Part shown: piece by piece, positions 1 to 10,977 of the stretch
How positions within the stretch are numbered: the stretch's first letter is position 1
How the letters are laid out: each line of letters begins with the position of its first letter
Assembly: GCA_025201375.1 (NCBI GenBank)
Contig: JAIWZP010000044.1
Span: 62,001 to 126,000 of the forward strand
DNA from: Gongronella butleri
Taxonomy: Eukaryota; Mucoromycota; Mucoromycetes; Mucorales; Cunninghamellaceae
Direction of reading: 5' to 3'
Length of the DNA stretch: 64,000 bases
Program-made: the position numbers and the translations under genes
The notes under the pieces: generated by a model
Databases searched by the model: none
Told to the model about the DNA's origin: nothing
Seen by the model: the letters and a program-made list of their open reading frames with translations, nothing else

Positions 1-811
1 ACCTGATGACATAAAAGAAAAGAAAGTGAGCAAAAAAAGAACTCGAATTCGCTTTTTTTTTATTACCTTCTTGGCCTCCTCACGCTGAGTGGGCTCCTTG
101 AAGGTGTCAGCAGAGATGGTGCCCTTGATTTGCTCCAAATCCAAAGCGTAGCTAATGCAAGAAAGAGAATGAGTAAATGTGCTCATTGCGCGGCGATGAA
201 TTGACGCCAATTGTGCCTTACCGGGTGGGCATCATGTGGTTGTAGTTGACAATCTTGACAAAGGGCTTGACGCGCGAGCGCTTGGCGACCTTCTTCTTGC
301 CCATGGAGCCGGTGACCTTCAAGGGAGCACGCTCAACACCGGCAACAACGGCATAGCCGTAGGGACGGTCCTTGGTGCCTTCGTCGTGGTCTAAGATTGG
401 AAAAAGAAAAGAAAAAAAATCGTGAGCCTGCTGATCGTGTTCGGAGAGTCGCTATTGAGGTGCCGGGAATGGGCGTGCACACGGCACGATCGTGGTGTGC
501 CTCGAAATTGCGATAAAAATGGGAATCGACGGGGGAAAAGCTACGTACTGCGAACGACGACGGCCTTCTTGCCAGCGTAACGGCCTTGCAGAATGACGAC
601 AACCTAGTGGCGGGTGGGAAGAAGGGGAAAAAAAGGTGAATCTCGCTTGCTCATCTATCGATGTATCCATCCATCCATCCGTCAAATGGAGGCATCCGCC
701 TCTTTTTTGAGTTTTCTGCATCTCGTAGCGTCTCGTTCTCTATGTCGACGCAAAGGATCGTGTCTCATGGATGATGATACTTACTTTACCAGCCTTGATG
801 AACTTGACCAT
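1..811 (-). CDS. RPL27: 60S ribosomal protein eL27 (3' end outside window)
   Basis: Cytosolic large-subunit ribosomal protein eL27. Exons read on the minus strand: 811-785, 603-549, 390-222, 151-67, and a last exon that begins at base 2 and leaves the window. Spliced, they give a protein starting [20 protein letters not shown], followed by the family's [21 protein letters not shown] and [10 protein letters not shown] blocks and an acidic KGTISADTF stretch. The order and spacing match eL27 along its whole length up to about residue 110, so only the C-terminal ~25 residues are missing. All junctions are GT-AG. The start is fixed by the conserved N-terminus; exon 1 codes for just nine residues. 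An intron this close to the start codon is common in fungal ribosomal-protein genes. The next gene upstream is a GST, also on the minus strand. Confidence 0.95.
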
Positions 812-1137
812 GGTAATAATGTATAGAAAGAGGAAGAAAAAAGAAAATTTGAGATCAGGACGCCCGGTCTCGCCTTATTTTTTTTGGCGGCCCATTCCCC
901 CGGCAAGCTGTCCGGCACACCGCCTTCCTTTTTAAGCCACACATTTTGATTGGCTTGCCTCGCCTTTTGTCCCTTTTTTACGCACACCTGGTGTCATGCA
1001 AGACACCCAAGTTGCCTGAGCTCAGTGTTAGCACAGGACAAGGACCCCATCCAATTATTCAAACATAAAGAGTGGACAAAAAATATGTTTGTCACACTTT
1101 TTTTTAATTCATTTTGTTTCAATTGCAGGCAAAATTC
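812..1137. other. Intergenic: eL27 upstream region
   Basis: This 326-bp interval lies between the eL27 start and the 3' end of GST-1. It probably holds the eL27 promoter and the GST-1 3' UTR. I see T-rich tracts but no clear TATA box and no additional gene. Confidence 0.6.
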
Positions 1138-2075
1138 CTAAGCACTGAAGGAGGACGGCATCTGCTCGTTTTTGACTGACTTGAAATGTTTGACCAGGTT
1201 GGGGCGCTGCTCAATAGCCTCGACAAGGCGAGCAAGATGAGCGTAATCCTATGAAATTCGAACAATTGCGCAATTGCGCGTGTAAGACCCTTTTTTTTAG
1301 GAGATTGTTAATTTGGCTGGCTCACCTTGAGTGCATCCACACCCTTGCCGTCATCAATATTGTGGTACACGAGAAAATCGACGTATGTGATCTGCGCGAG
1401 GCGGAAAAATAAAGAGTGAGGATGCGAATTTCATGTATTTTTTGTGTTTACCTTGTCTCCCAGCAAATATGGCCCCTCATTCTTGGCGTATGCCTTGTCA
1501 AACATGGCCATCTTGGCAGGCAGCGTGACGGTCAAGTATTTATTTGTTCTGGCCGCGTCCTTGACCCAAGGGAGCTCTTCAAATGCCTTATTCCAGTCGA
1601 TGGCGGCATCTGCAGCCGCGTCCAGGTGGTGCCACATCGCATCGTCTACCTCACCGCCGTATTTGCCTATTTTTTTTCAAGTAATGAGCGCAAGAAAACA
1701 CGACAAAATGTTTGCTTTTTATCTTTTTTACGCGACTGAAACGCGATTTACCTAATTTTTTGGCTAAATAGCGCATCGATGGCACGGTCTTGTTGATCTT
1801 GAAATTGTCAACCTCGACCATGGGCAGCGACGGCGAAAAGATCTCTTGCGGCACGCTGGTCTTCTTGAATTCGTCCCAGTCGCTAATGGGAACCCGCTTG
1901 TATTGGAAATCCACCCCCGAGTCCAGAAGCATCAGATTCAGGCACTCGGCCCACACCGCGGAAGCTTGATTGCAGAGAAAAACGATGAGCTTCATTCTAG
2001 ATGAAGGCGACGAGGCTTACATTTCCAATTGGGGATGGCAAAATACGTGAGCACCACTTTTCCATGAAGAGTCAT
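1138..2075 (-). CDS. Sigma-like glutathione S-transferase, copy 1
   Basis: Cytosolic glutathione S-transferase, which conjugates or reduces substrates with glutathione. Five exons give about 219 residues. Exon 1 reads MTLHGKVVLTYFAIPNWK; the Tyr in TYFA is at the sigma/alpha-class catalytic position. The thioredoxin-like N domain ends with the glutathione-site pattern LPMVEVDNF, followed by TVPSMRYLAKKLG. The alpha-helical C domain starts KYGGEVDDAMW and includes GPYLLGDKITYVDFLVYHNID. The start at 2075 is preferred over the in-frame Met at 1995 because it is the one that supplies the catalytic Tyr strand, and it lies 46 bp below a TATA box. The gene has one more intron (in the C domain, after VDALK) than copy 2, which lies immediately upstream in the same orientation. 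The two are clearly a tandem duplication. Confidence 0.88.
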
Positions 2076-2120
2076 TTTTGATTTTTGGAATAGACCAGAA
2101 AAAAAATGACCAGAGGGTTG

Positions 2121-2128
2121 TATTTATA
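2121..2128 (-). promoter_or_regulatory. TATA box of GST copy 1
   Basis: TATAAATA on the minus strand, 46 bp upstream of the GST-1 start codon. The same octamer lies about 60 bp above GST copy 2. Confidence 0.6.
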
Positions 2129-2468
2129 ACCGCAAATGACAGCCGTGCACCCTCGTCGCGCTCCAAGGTCATACGACGGGAATTCACACGGGCACCAACC
2201 CGCAGCAGGCACTGAAAGCGCGTCCATCACACAAACACGAGTAATCTGTGACTCAATTGAGCGCGTTTCGATGAAACAAACATCGAATGATTTGCACACG
2301 GGTCCGCAGCATTTGCGCGGCCTCCAATCTTTGGCGCGGCTTTTGAATCTTGCATGTGCGCTTTTTACTTTTTTTTTTTTTTTTTACAAATCACTCTCCT
2401 CGTGGCCATTCTTTTTAAAGAGCACGAATCATCCGCCTCTTTCTTTATTATTTCAAGAAAAATCACGC
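2129..2468. other. Intergenic between the two GSTs
   Basis: About 340 bp holding the GST-1 upstream region and the T-rich 3' flank of GST-2, including a long T tract near 2368-2386. No coding exon is visible. Confidence 0.55.
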
Positions 2469-3356
2469 TTATTTGCCCTCCTCAGCCTTGACCTTGATGA
2501 GATACTCGGCCAGATTGGGGCGGCTCTCAAAGGCTTGCACAAACTTGGCAACGTTGGGGTAGTCCTTGACCAGGTCCCAAGCATGGTCGTCATCAATGTT
2601 GTGGTAGACCAAGAAATCGACATAGGAAATCTAAAAAAATAAAATAAAATGTGAACATCCCATTGCCCATGCTCTCGCGCCCCCTGCGTTTTTTCTTGGC
2701 TTTTACCTCTTCGCCAAGGATATAAGGACCGCCGTGCTGGCCATAGACGGCGTCAAAGATGCCAAGGTACTTCTTGGTATCCTCTTCAATGTGCTTTTTG
2801 TACGCCTCCGGCTCTCGTTCGCGGAAGAACACGCGGTACGAATGGAACCAGTCCAATGTGCAGTCCGCGAGGCTGTCGAGGTAGTGCCATTGCTCCTCGG
2901 AAGCGCCACCGTACTTGCCTAAACGGGTAATCAACAAAAAAAAAAAAAAGCTGCGTCAGCGCCTCACATTCATCCGTTTGTGCTTCGCAATGGCCCACCA
3001 CCCATTTTTCCCGCCTTCTTACCCAACTTGCGAGCCAGGTAGCGCATGGTCGGGGTGGTCTTATTGTAAAATTTGCCGTCAATCTCAACCATGGGCATAG
3101 TGGCGGCGTGGATGCCTTCCTTTTGCATCTTGGCCTTCAATTCCTTCCACTCTTCGCCTGTGTGACGCAAATACTCGTATTTCTCGCCCGAGTCCTTGAG
3201 CATCAAGTTGACATTTTCGCCAAGAGCGCGCGACGCTACAGATGTCAGAAAGAAAAAAATGAGTTTGTGGGTCATTGGCCACAGCAGCAAAGACTTACAT
3301 TTCATGCCATTGATCACAAAGTAGTGGAGAGTCACAGTTTGGCCGGAGAGAGTCAT
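2469..3356 (-). CDS. Sigma-like glutathione S-transferase, copy 2
   Basis: Paralogue of the neighbouring downstream GST. Four exons give about 219 residues. It begins MTLSGQTVTLHYFVINGMK, with the catalytic-position Tyr in LHYF, then SSRALGENVNLMLKDSG and the glutathione-binding TMPMVEIDGKFYNKT. The C domain runs from KYGGASEEQW through GPYILGEEISYVDFLVYHNID. Introns 1-3 fall at the same places as in copy 1, including the unusual phase-1 intron right after the first strand (MK|SS), so the duplication copied a spliced-gene structure. Copy 2 lacks the intron that copy 1 has in the C domain. The protein ends KVKAEEGK. Sequence divergence between the copies is substantial, so the duplication is not recent. 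Exact substrate class cannot be assigned. Confidence 0.9.
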
Positions 3357-3416
3357 TTTTGATAATTGTTTGATTAAGTTAAGATACTGACGCCATGGTT
3401 GACGCAATACGACGCG

Positions 3417-3424
3417 TATTTATA
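3417..3424 (-). promoter_or_regulatory. TATA box of GST copy 2
   Basis: TATAAATA on the minus strand about 60 bp above the GST-2 ATG; same octamer as copy 1. Confidence 0.6.
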
Positions 3425-4980
3425 TGAAATGCCGCGATGTGTGACGTTTGGCGGATTATTAATCACCCCCATTTTTTTTTTTTCATGCGGCGACAGCTAC
3501 AATAGGGAGTAAGGAGGCACAAGATTCACCTTGCTAGAAAAATCATTGAATTTGTCATCAACCCCTCGCTGGTCACCTCTCTTTTATTTTGGTGCATGGA
3601 AACCCATGGAACCCTGAGGCAGCCACGGCATTGGGAGAGGAGACGACCCCGATTTTCACACAATGGATGCATAAAAAATGCTTGGATCAAAAAGCTTTGC
3701 CCTAATTTAGAAGTCAACATTGGGCTCAGCAACTTGTTCCAACAGTATACTCGTATGACGCTAAGGTTGTCGATACGTCAGACAAGGCAGAAAAATTTTT
3801 GCCTTGGCGGCAGCATCAATTCTTCCGTTCTTGTGCACCGTGAGCGAGCAACAACATTATTTCATGAAATTGCAATTTCGTGCTTGTTTGCGGCCCCACC
3901 TCGGCACGCAACGTGGGTGTGTAGCCGTCAAGGTGCGCCGAGAAAAACGCGCTCTGCGTCAGTGTGCTAGCATTGGACATCGCATCGTCGGGACGCGTGT
4001 GAATTGGCGAAAACACGCGACAAACGCGCATTTCGAGGCACGCATCGCCGTGAACGACGATTGATGCAACCAATTGGCATTTTCTACGACCCTAACGAGG
4101 CCAGCGACATGGAAAAAAGGCACTCTGGTGCCCATTCCGTATAAGCACCTCATTGCCGGGCTGAAATGAGTATCCAGAACCACACGGTCGCGATACCCAC
4201 GACCCTCAGGGCAATTACGAGGAGAACCAACGCATTGGGAAGGACGCGCGTTCATTTTTTACTCCTTTTTCGTTGGCTGTCGTCACCCCCCCCTTGAATC
4301 TGTTTGGAGAAACAACACGTCGCCTGATCTTGATGACGTCTCACGACAAGCCTTAAAATATTACTTTGATGCCTGCAGCTTGTGTGCTCACAATTGTGAG
4401 TTTGAGCAAGGCAACACAAAAATGAGCTCATACATGCCGTTGGGTTGTATTTGTTAAGGATCTAGGCATGCTTGATTTGATTTTGATGACCTCTTGAACT
4501 AGCCGTTTTTTTTTTTTTTTTTTTTTTGCTGTGTTTGGATATCCTTTGCCGCTTGCATGGATGAAATATGCAACAATAAGACATGACATGCAAAGATGGT
4601 GGCACGCAAGCATTGTGGCGCGCGCGATGAACGATAAACCATTGACCGCAAACAGATTCGCTTGATCACAGCCTAGCGCCTCCACTTGAAAGAAGCAGAT
4701 GTGCCAAAAACCTGTGTGACAATGCCCCTGGACGCGCAGCAGCGCGCCAAATACGGCAATTGTCATATACAGGTCGAAAAAATTGATCATAGCACGTTTA
4801 CGCAACTGTTTCGCTACCAGAATATGCTCTCAATTGTCGGCCTATAGACAGAGCACATTCTGCACGTGAATTTGGATGTTTGAGTGGACAGCCGCAGACC
4901 AGCGAGATCAAGGAAACCACTTAAATACGTGTAAAATACCGGCTACCCCTTTTCCGACATCTCATTTCGTCAAAGTACTG
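3425..4980. other. Gene-free interval
   Basis: About 1.55 kb with no exon I can support. Open frames here (for example 3596-3970 and 4428-4805) lack family similarity, splice context and codon bias. The interval contains scattered A/T runs, including a T tract near 4506-4527. Confidence 0.55.
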
Positions 4981-5290
4981 TACGTGCGCCTGTTCCTAAT
5001 CAAATCCATACACCTGGAGTGAGTCTCTTATTACCAGTGGACGCGTCAGTGTGGAGCTACGAGTATGTTTTCCCTACAATTATGATAACCCGTAAAGTTA
5101 AAATTAAAATCGCTCGTTGCTCGTCGACGAGCAGATGGATCCCCCACTTTTTTGGCGTGTTTCTTACTTGTGCTAAGAGGTTCATCTTGTGTGCAATTTT
5201 GGTCAAGTTTTGGAGACCCATTTTTTTCGACTTTTGGTTTGGGTGCTTGTCATGGCGCTCTGGCATCCAGGCATCCGACGTCAAGCAATC
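4981..5290 (+). repeat. Repeat family R1, partial copy a
   Basis: This segment shares an ordered series of landmarks with 15480-15800, 29780-30030, 33690-33990 and 56040-56230. These are CGCCTGTTCCTAATCA, then GTGGACGCGTC, then CGCTC(A/G)TTGCTCG.CGACGAG, then TTTTGGAGACCCATTTTT and CGA.TTTTGGTTTG. Copies are collinear but well diverged, as expected for an old dispersed element. No transposase or reverse-transcriptase coding is recognisable. Confidence 0.6.
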
Positions 5291-5599
5291 GCCTTGAGAG
5301 TGGCTACATTTGATGCATGGACCCCAAGCTAATTAGGTTGAGTGCGTCAAAAATCGAGGGTTCATCGAGTAATTTCCGGGGAAATCACGATTGTGTGATT
5401 CTTTTTTTTTTATTTTTTCGCGCATTGCATGAAAGGCGATGAAGCGATGATGCCTGGTGCTTGAGAAAGGATGCAGATCCCGTTCGCATTGTGCGGATCA
5501 GTGGTGTTTTGCCCAAAATAGGAAGCAAAAGTTGGCGCATGTTTTTTGTCGTTCTTTTTCTTTTTCTTTTTCGTTTGTTGGCCATTGGTCGTGATTCCT

Positions 5600-7100
5600 A
5601 TGGCGATCCTTTATGCGTCAGAGCAGGTGGACATAATTGACTGCGCAGCGGCTTTGGCGTTGCCGCCACTGTACACGCTACCGGCGCGCGATTTTGACGT
5701 GCCCAAGCCTTACTACAGTGCGTCCAGTCGTTCTGCGCCGCCCCGAAAGCGACACAAGCCAAGTCGCACTGACCACGAGACCGACGAGCGCCACGTCAAC
5801 GTCTTGGCGCCGCTCGTCGCATCCAGTCTCGACGAGACGCGTGTATATTGGCAAAAGCGCCTGTCAAACACGGACCCCAAGGCACCAAAGGACGAGGCCA
5901 ATGATAACGAGGTCGCTGGTGATACCAATGGCGAGGGCGAGGCCAAGAATGGCAAGTCCGAGAGCACGTTGCTCTCGTTTCCTGACTGGCTCCCCATGGC
6001 CAAGGCTGCGCAGCGCTTCCAAAGCGACACGGGCACGATACCCACAATTGAGCTTGATCAAGGTAAGGCGAGAGGAACCGATGTAGCGGGACAAACGCGT
6101 GTTCATCTCATCTTTTTTTTTTTAAAAAAAAAAAAAAAAAAGGAAAAGAAGCCCTGGAATTGCCTCTTTTAGATCTTTTTGGCAGCCTTGTTGTCAATGG
6201 CAGCGATGCATGTTGCAGGATCAAGATTGCGTCTCACGACGGCCATTATGTGATACCCCCTCGGAGTCGATTTTTCATGGGCGACTTGGATGATGTTGCA
6301 GATCTGGGCCATGCGCGTAAGTATGAGGCCTCAAGGCAGCAAAAGAACAACTTACTTATCTCTTCCCCCCCCATCGTCTCTGCTTTTTTATTGTCGTGCA
6401 CGCTAGTGGAGGATGACAAGAGCGCGTTTGATTTGATTGTGATGGACCCACCCTGGCCCAACAAGAGTGGTGAGACACTTTTTTTCGTTTTTATTTGATT
6501 GTTGACGAGCCAATTTGTAGTGCATCGGTCGGCCGGGTACGAGACGCAGGATATTTACGACCTTTTCAAGATCCCCATGGCGTCGCTATTGGAGCCGGGC
6601 GGGTTGGTGGCCGTGTGGGTGACGAACAAGCCCAAATTCCGGCGATTCATCCAGGACAAGCTCTTTCCGGCGTGGGGTGTGGCCTGTGTCGGCGAATGGG
6701 TGTGGGTGAAGGTAACGAACGACGGCTCGCCCGTGTTTCCACTTGATTCGCCCCACCGTAAGCCGTACGAGCAGCTGATTCTGGGCCGGCGCGCTGACAG
6801 CAGCAATAGCCATGGTGACGCCGTGACGCCTCCCTATCATCACATCCTCATGAGCATCCCGTCCACCCAGCACTCGCGCAAACCTCCACTACAGGGTAAA
6901 AGAAATGAGAAAAAAATGGAAAAACGAGGTATTTATTGCCTTTTTTTTGCGATTTAGATATCTTATCGCGGTACATCCAAAAAGACGCGCGGTGTTTGGA
7001 GATGTTTGCGCGGTGTCTGATGCCTGGGTGGACAAGTTGGGGGAATGAATGCATAAAATTCCAGCACGAGACGTTCTTTGAGCGCGTGCAAGACAAATAA
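5600..7100 (+). CDS. METTL4: METTL4-type MT-A70 adenine methyltransferase
   Basis: S-adenosylmethionine-dependent N6-adenine methyltransferase of the METTL4 branch of the MT-A70 family. Known members act on U2 snRNA (N6-methylation of Am) and have been proposed to methylate DNA. Five exons. The N-terminal part has a basic stretch (RKRHKPSR) and an acidic linker. The catalytic motif DPPW is at about 6445-6456 (VMDPPWPNKS, split by an intron right after). Downstream are YDLFKIP, PGGLVAVWVTNKPKF, the KPYEQLILGRR block, PSTQHSRKPPL and the METTL4-specific end CLEMFARCLMPGWTSWGNE. The last two blocks separate METTL4 from METTL3 and METTL14. I chose ATG 5600 because the upstream frame is only pyrimidine-rich leader. 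Introns are GT-AG; one contains a T run followed directly by an 18-A run (about 6110-6141). Confidence 0.9.
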
Positions 7101-7304
7101 AAGAAATCTTGCATGATTCCAACGCGAAGGCGACACAAAAAAGGGGAATGCACGCCGACGGAGCTTGAAAAGCAGTAGGCACATAATGGAAGCAAACGAC
7201 AGCGGACGCCCATTCTTTGCTCTTCTTTTTTGCTTTCCTTTTTTCTTTTTTTTCTCCCCTTTTCGAGTACCTTTTCTTTTTCCTCTCCATCTTTTATTGC
7301 TACC

Positions 7305-10155
7305 ATGGACTCGAGTCTTATCAAAACCGGTGAGTGGCTATTTGTTGCTGTAGATGGAGCCAGAGTGGCTATCAAAACGGCGGATGGCAGATGAGAGTGT
7401 GCCTTGTTTTTGCCGATTTTGGCGTTTCTTGGCGCGGGGTGGGCTCATCTCTTGGTTTTTTTTTCTGCTTGTAGTCAACAAATTGCAAGACGCGTTTGCG
7501 ACTGTAGGCGTGCATAATCCCGTGGATCTTCCGCAAATCACAGTGATTGGCTCGCAATCCAGTGGCAAGAGTTCTGTGCTCGAGAACATTGTCGGGCGCG
7601 ACTTTCTTCCGCGTGGTAGTGGCATCGTCACCCGCCGCCCCTTGGTAAAAGCCGGATGGTGCAAGCCGGATGGGATGGGACACGGAGCTCATTTTTTTTT
7701 CATTTTAGGTGCTACAATTGATCAATCGCCCTGCTGCGTCCAAGGGCGACAAGGAAGAGGGCGATGCGACGGTGCCTTCGACTGGCGGCGGCAGCAAGGA
7801 AGAGAACCCCGATGAATGGGGTGAATTCTTGCATTTGCCTGGCCAAAAGTTCTTTGACTTTGACAAGATTCGTGACGAAATTGTCCGCGACACGGAATTG
7901 AAGACGGGCAAGAATCTCGGCATCTCGCCGCAGCCCATCAACCTGCGCATCTTTTCGCCAAAGGTGCTCACGCTCACCATGGTCGATCTGCCCGGCTTGA
8001 CAAAGGTATGAAAAGTGAAAAAAAAAGAAGAAATGCGGGCCAATTGATCAAAATTGACCACATTCATATTTTTTTTTCAGGTGCCTGTTGGCGACCAGCC
8101 CAAGGACATTGAGAAACAGATCCGCGAGATGATCCTAAAGTACATCACCAAGCCCAATGCGATCATTCTTGCCGTGACAGCGGCCAATACGGATCTTGCC
8201 AACTCGGACGGTCTGAAATTGGCTCGTGAGGTGGATCCCGAGGGCCTGCGCACCATTGGTGTTTTGACAAAGATTGACCTCATGGACGAGGGCACCGATG
8301 TCATTGACATTTTGGCCGGCCGCGTCATCCCTCTTCGACTGGGTAAAGAAAAGGAAAAAAAGGGAGGGGGGAGGGGGGAATGATAAGAATCAGAGTGACT
8401 GACACATTTGCTTCTTGCCCCATTGCGTTTTACTAGGCTACGTGCCTGTGGTGAATCGCGGTCAGCGCGACATTGACACCAAGAAATCGATTACCAAGGC
8501 GCTTGATTCGGAACACGCGTTCTTTGAGGGCCATGCGTCGTACAAGAGCAAGGCGCAGTATTGCGGCACGCCGTTCCTTGCGCGCAAGCTGAACATGATC
8601 CTGATGCACCACATTCGCAACACGTTGCCCGAGATCAAGGCCAAGATTCAGGCGGCATTGATCAAATACCAGCAAGAGCTGATGCAATTGGGCGACACCA
8701 TGGGCGACGGCAAGAGCAACCAAGCCAACATGGTCCTCAACATCATCACCGAGTTTTGCACCGAGTTCCGCACCATCATCGATGGCAATTCAAACGATCT
8801 CTCCAGCTTTGAGCTGTCCGGTGGCGCGCGTATCAGCTTTGTTTTCCACGAACTCTATGCCAATGGCATCAAGACCATCGATCCTCTCGAGCAGACAAAG
8901 GACGCCGACATCCGCACCATCCTCTACAATTCCTCCGGATCGTCGCCTGCCCTCTTTGTCGCGACAACGGCCTTTGAGGTCATCATCAAGCAACAAATCA
9001 AGCGCTTCGAGGACCCCAGCGTCAAATGTGTCAACATGGTCTATGACGAATTGGTCCGTATCCTCGGCCAATTGTTGACCAAGCAGGTAAAAAAGGGATA
9101 CACACGCAAAAAAAAAAAAAAGAGCATCAAATTCATCTTTTATTTTTTTTTTCAGTTCTTTAAGCGTTTCCCTGCCATGAAGGACAAGTTTTACACGGTC
9201 GTGATTGCATTTTTGAAAAAGGCCATGACGCCCACGACCAAGCTGGTGTCGGACCTTGTCAAGTAAGACAGGCAATGGGAAGAGCAAAAGGAGCAAAAGG
9301 AGCAAATCGCGCCTAAACGCGTTGTTTTATATTTTAGCATGGAAGCGTGCTACATCAACACGGCGCACGACGACTTTTTGAATGGGCACCAAGCGATTGC
9401 GATTGTCAATGAGAAGCTGCACCCCAAGGCTCAGACCAATGGCGCCAATGGCACCGACAAGCCTGCGAGCCGCGGCGGCCCTGGCCAGTCCACGCTCTCC
9501 ACCAGCAACAGCCATCTCAGCCTCGATAGCAATTCAGACGGCTCCTTCTTTGGCAGCTTCTTTAGCGGCAACAAGAAGCCCAAAAAGTCGGGCAGCGCAC
9601 TCATGGATGCCGCCATCATGGACTCGGTAAGCCCTTTTTCTTTTTTTTCGTGTTTTTTTTTTTTGTGAAGAAACACGCATCAGCGTGTCGCGTCGCGTCG
9701 TATTTCTCACACAGACATCACTCAATTCCTTTTTTTTCATTTCTATGCAGCCTCCTGCCACGCTCAAGGCGACGGGCGCCTTGTCAGAGCGCGAACACAT
9801 GGAGACCGAAGTCATCAGTAAGTGGTGCATTGAGTCCGTTGGGCATTGTGCTCCCTCGTTGTGCTCATTCTTTTTTTCTCTCTTTTTTTTTTGCATTTTT
9901 ACAGAGCTGTTGATCCAATCGTACTACAACATTGTCAAGCGCACCATGATCGACATGGTGCCCAAGGCGATCATGCTCAATCTTGTGTCGCGAGCAAAGG
10001 AAGAGCTGCAACGCGAGCTGCTGACCGAGCTGTACAAGAATGAAGTCTTAGACGAGTTGCTACAAGAGTCGGAATTCACGCAGCAGCGACGAAAGGAGTG
10101 CAAAAAGATGATTGAGGCACTGCAAAAGGCCGACGAAATCGTCGCGTCCGTGTAA
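7305..10155 (+). CDS. VPS1: Dynamin-like GTPase Vps1
   Basis: Large dynamin-family GTPase that assembles on membranes for fission in vacuolar sorting, endocytosis and peroxisome division. Exon 1 (MDSSLIKT) is joined through a GT-AG intron to [12 protein letters not shown]. GTPase motifs are present and intact: G1 [10 protein letters not shown]2 in GIVTRRPL, G3 DLPG and G4 [30 protein letters not shown] and [19 protein letters not shown] match Vps1 rather than Dnm1/Drp1, as does [12 protein letters not shown]. The middle/stalk region follows, then an insert-B-like linker rich in Ser/Gly ([18 protein letters not shown]), then the GTPase effector domain ending ADEIVASV. There is no PH or proline-rich domain, as expected for Vps1. 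About nine exons and ~700 residues. An AATAAA signal lies near 10264. The second intron's downstream part and others are T-rich. Confidence 0.94.
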
Positions 10156-10977
10156 AATCTATCCGTTTTCTTGCTCTCTTTTCATTGTCTTGTGCCCCTC
10201 CCCCTCCTCCCTTTTTTTATGCTATTGTCGTTGATTCCCTGCCCCTCCACCTCTTTTACACTTGAAATAAAGTATATTTTTGCTATTTTCAATGTCTTTT
10301 GCCATCTTCACGGCGCCAAGGAGTGTTTTTTTTTTTGCCACGAGCCAATGCCGATCGGCTTTGTGAGCGGCATGTCAATAAAAAAAAAAGGGAGTCAGTG
10401 CCCAACAAACATACCCAAAAATGGATTAAAATGAGCATTTGACTGCTCAATGGCAGAAAAAAACAATGAATACACGTCCCTTTCATCGCCAACGGGCCTT
10501 GCACTGCGACCAACGCGACGCAAAAAAAAAATTACAGCACCTGGTATTCCCGCGTGATCTCTCACCGCAGTACTAACCAGGCCGTATTCTGGATCGCTGC
10601 AGAGATCGGACGGGATCTGGCGCTTTCAGAATCGTATGGCCGTAACATGAAAAGTAAATCTTTAACGACATCGCGTCGCAATGATTTTTGTCCGGCTTTT
10701 CGGCCGCCGTTTAGCCGGTCAAAGGCGGACCAATAAGAGACTGTGCTTTATTTCCACCGTACGACCCTCTGAATGGACCTCCGACCAGCCAATGAAAAGT
10801 AGCTGGGCTTGAATTGCCACAGGGGCTCGGTGGCTTTTTTTTTCTTTTCATTGTCCAAATGCGACTATGCGGTGCGCTCGTCTTTTTCTTTCTTTTTCTC
10901 TCTTTTTTTTTTTTTTTCTCTCTTTCTTTTTTCCCTTGTTCCTTTGCACCCCTTCCCACTCCGCTCCCTTTTTCCAA
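10156..10977. other. Intergenic, VPS1 3' flank and USP promoter region
   Basis: About 820 bp. It holds the VPS1 3' UTR with AATAAA near 10264, then a presumed promoter with a CCAAT pentamer (GACCAATAAGAG, near 10728) and a long pyrimidine tract (10878-10975) just before the USP start. Small open frames here have no support. Confidence 0.55.

Noticed and set aside
1651..1995. Alternative GST-1 start at the Met at 1995 (MKLIVFLCNQ)
   Set aside because: It would lose the catalytic Tyr strand. The spliced start at 2075 mirrors copy 2 exactly and has a TATA box in place.
3596..4805. Several 80-125 codon frames on both strands
   Set aside because: They overlap each other, lack coding bias and match nothing; taken as chance frames.
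5019..5297. 92-codon frame with hydrophobic FWRP stretch, similar to frames in other R1 copies
   Set aside because: The similarity follows from DNA homology of the R1 repeat. Copy b has stops in this frame, so I treat it as non-coding.
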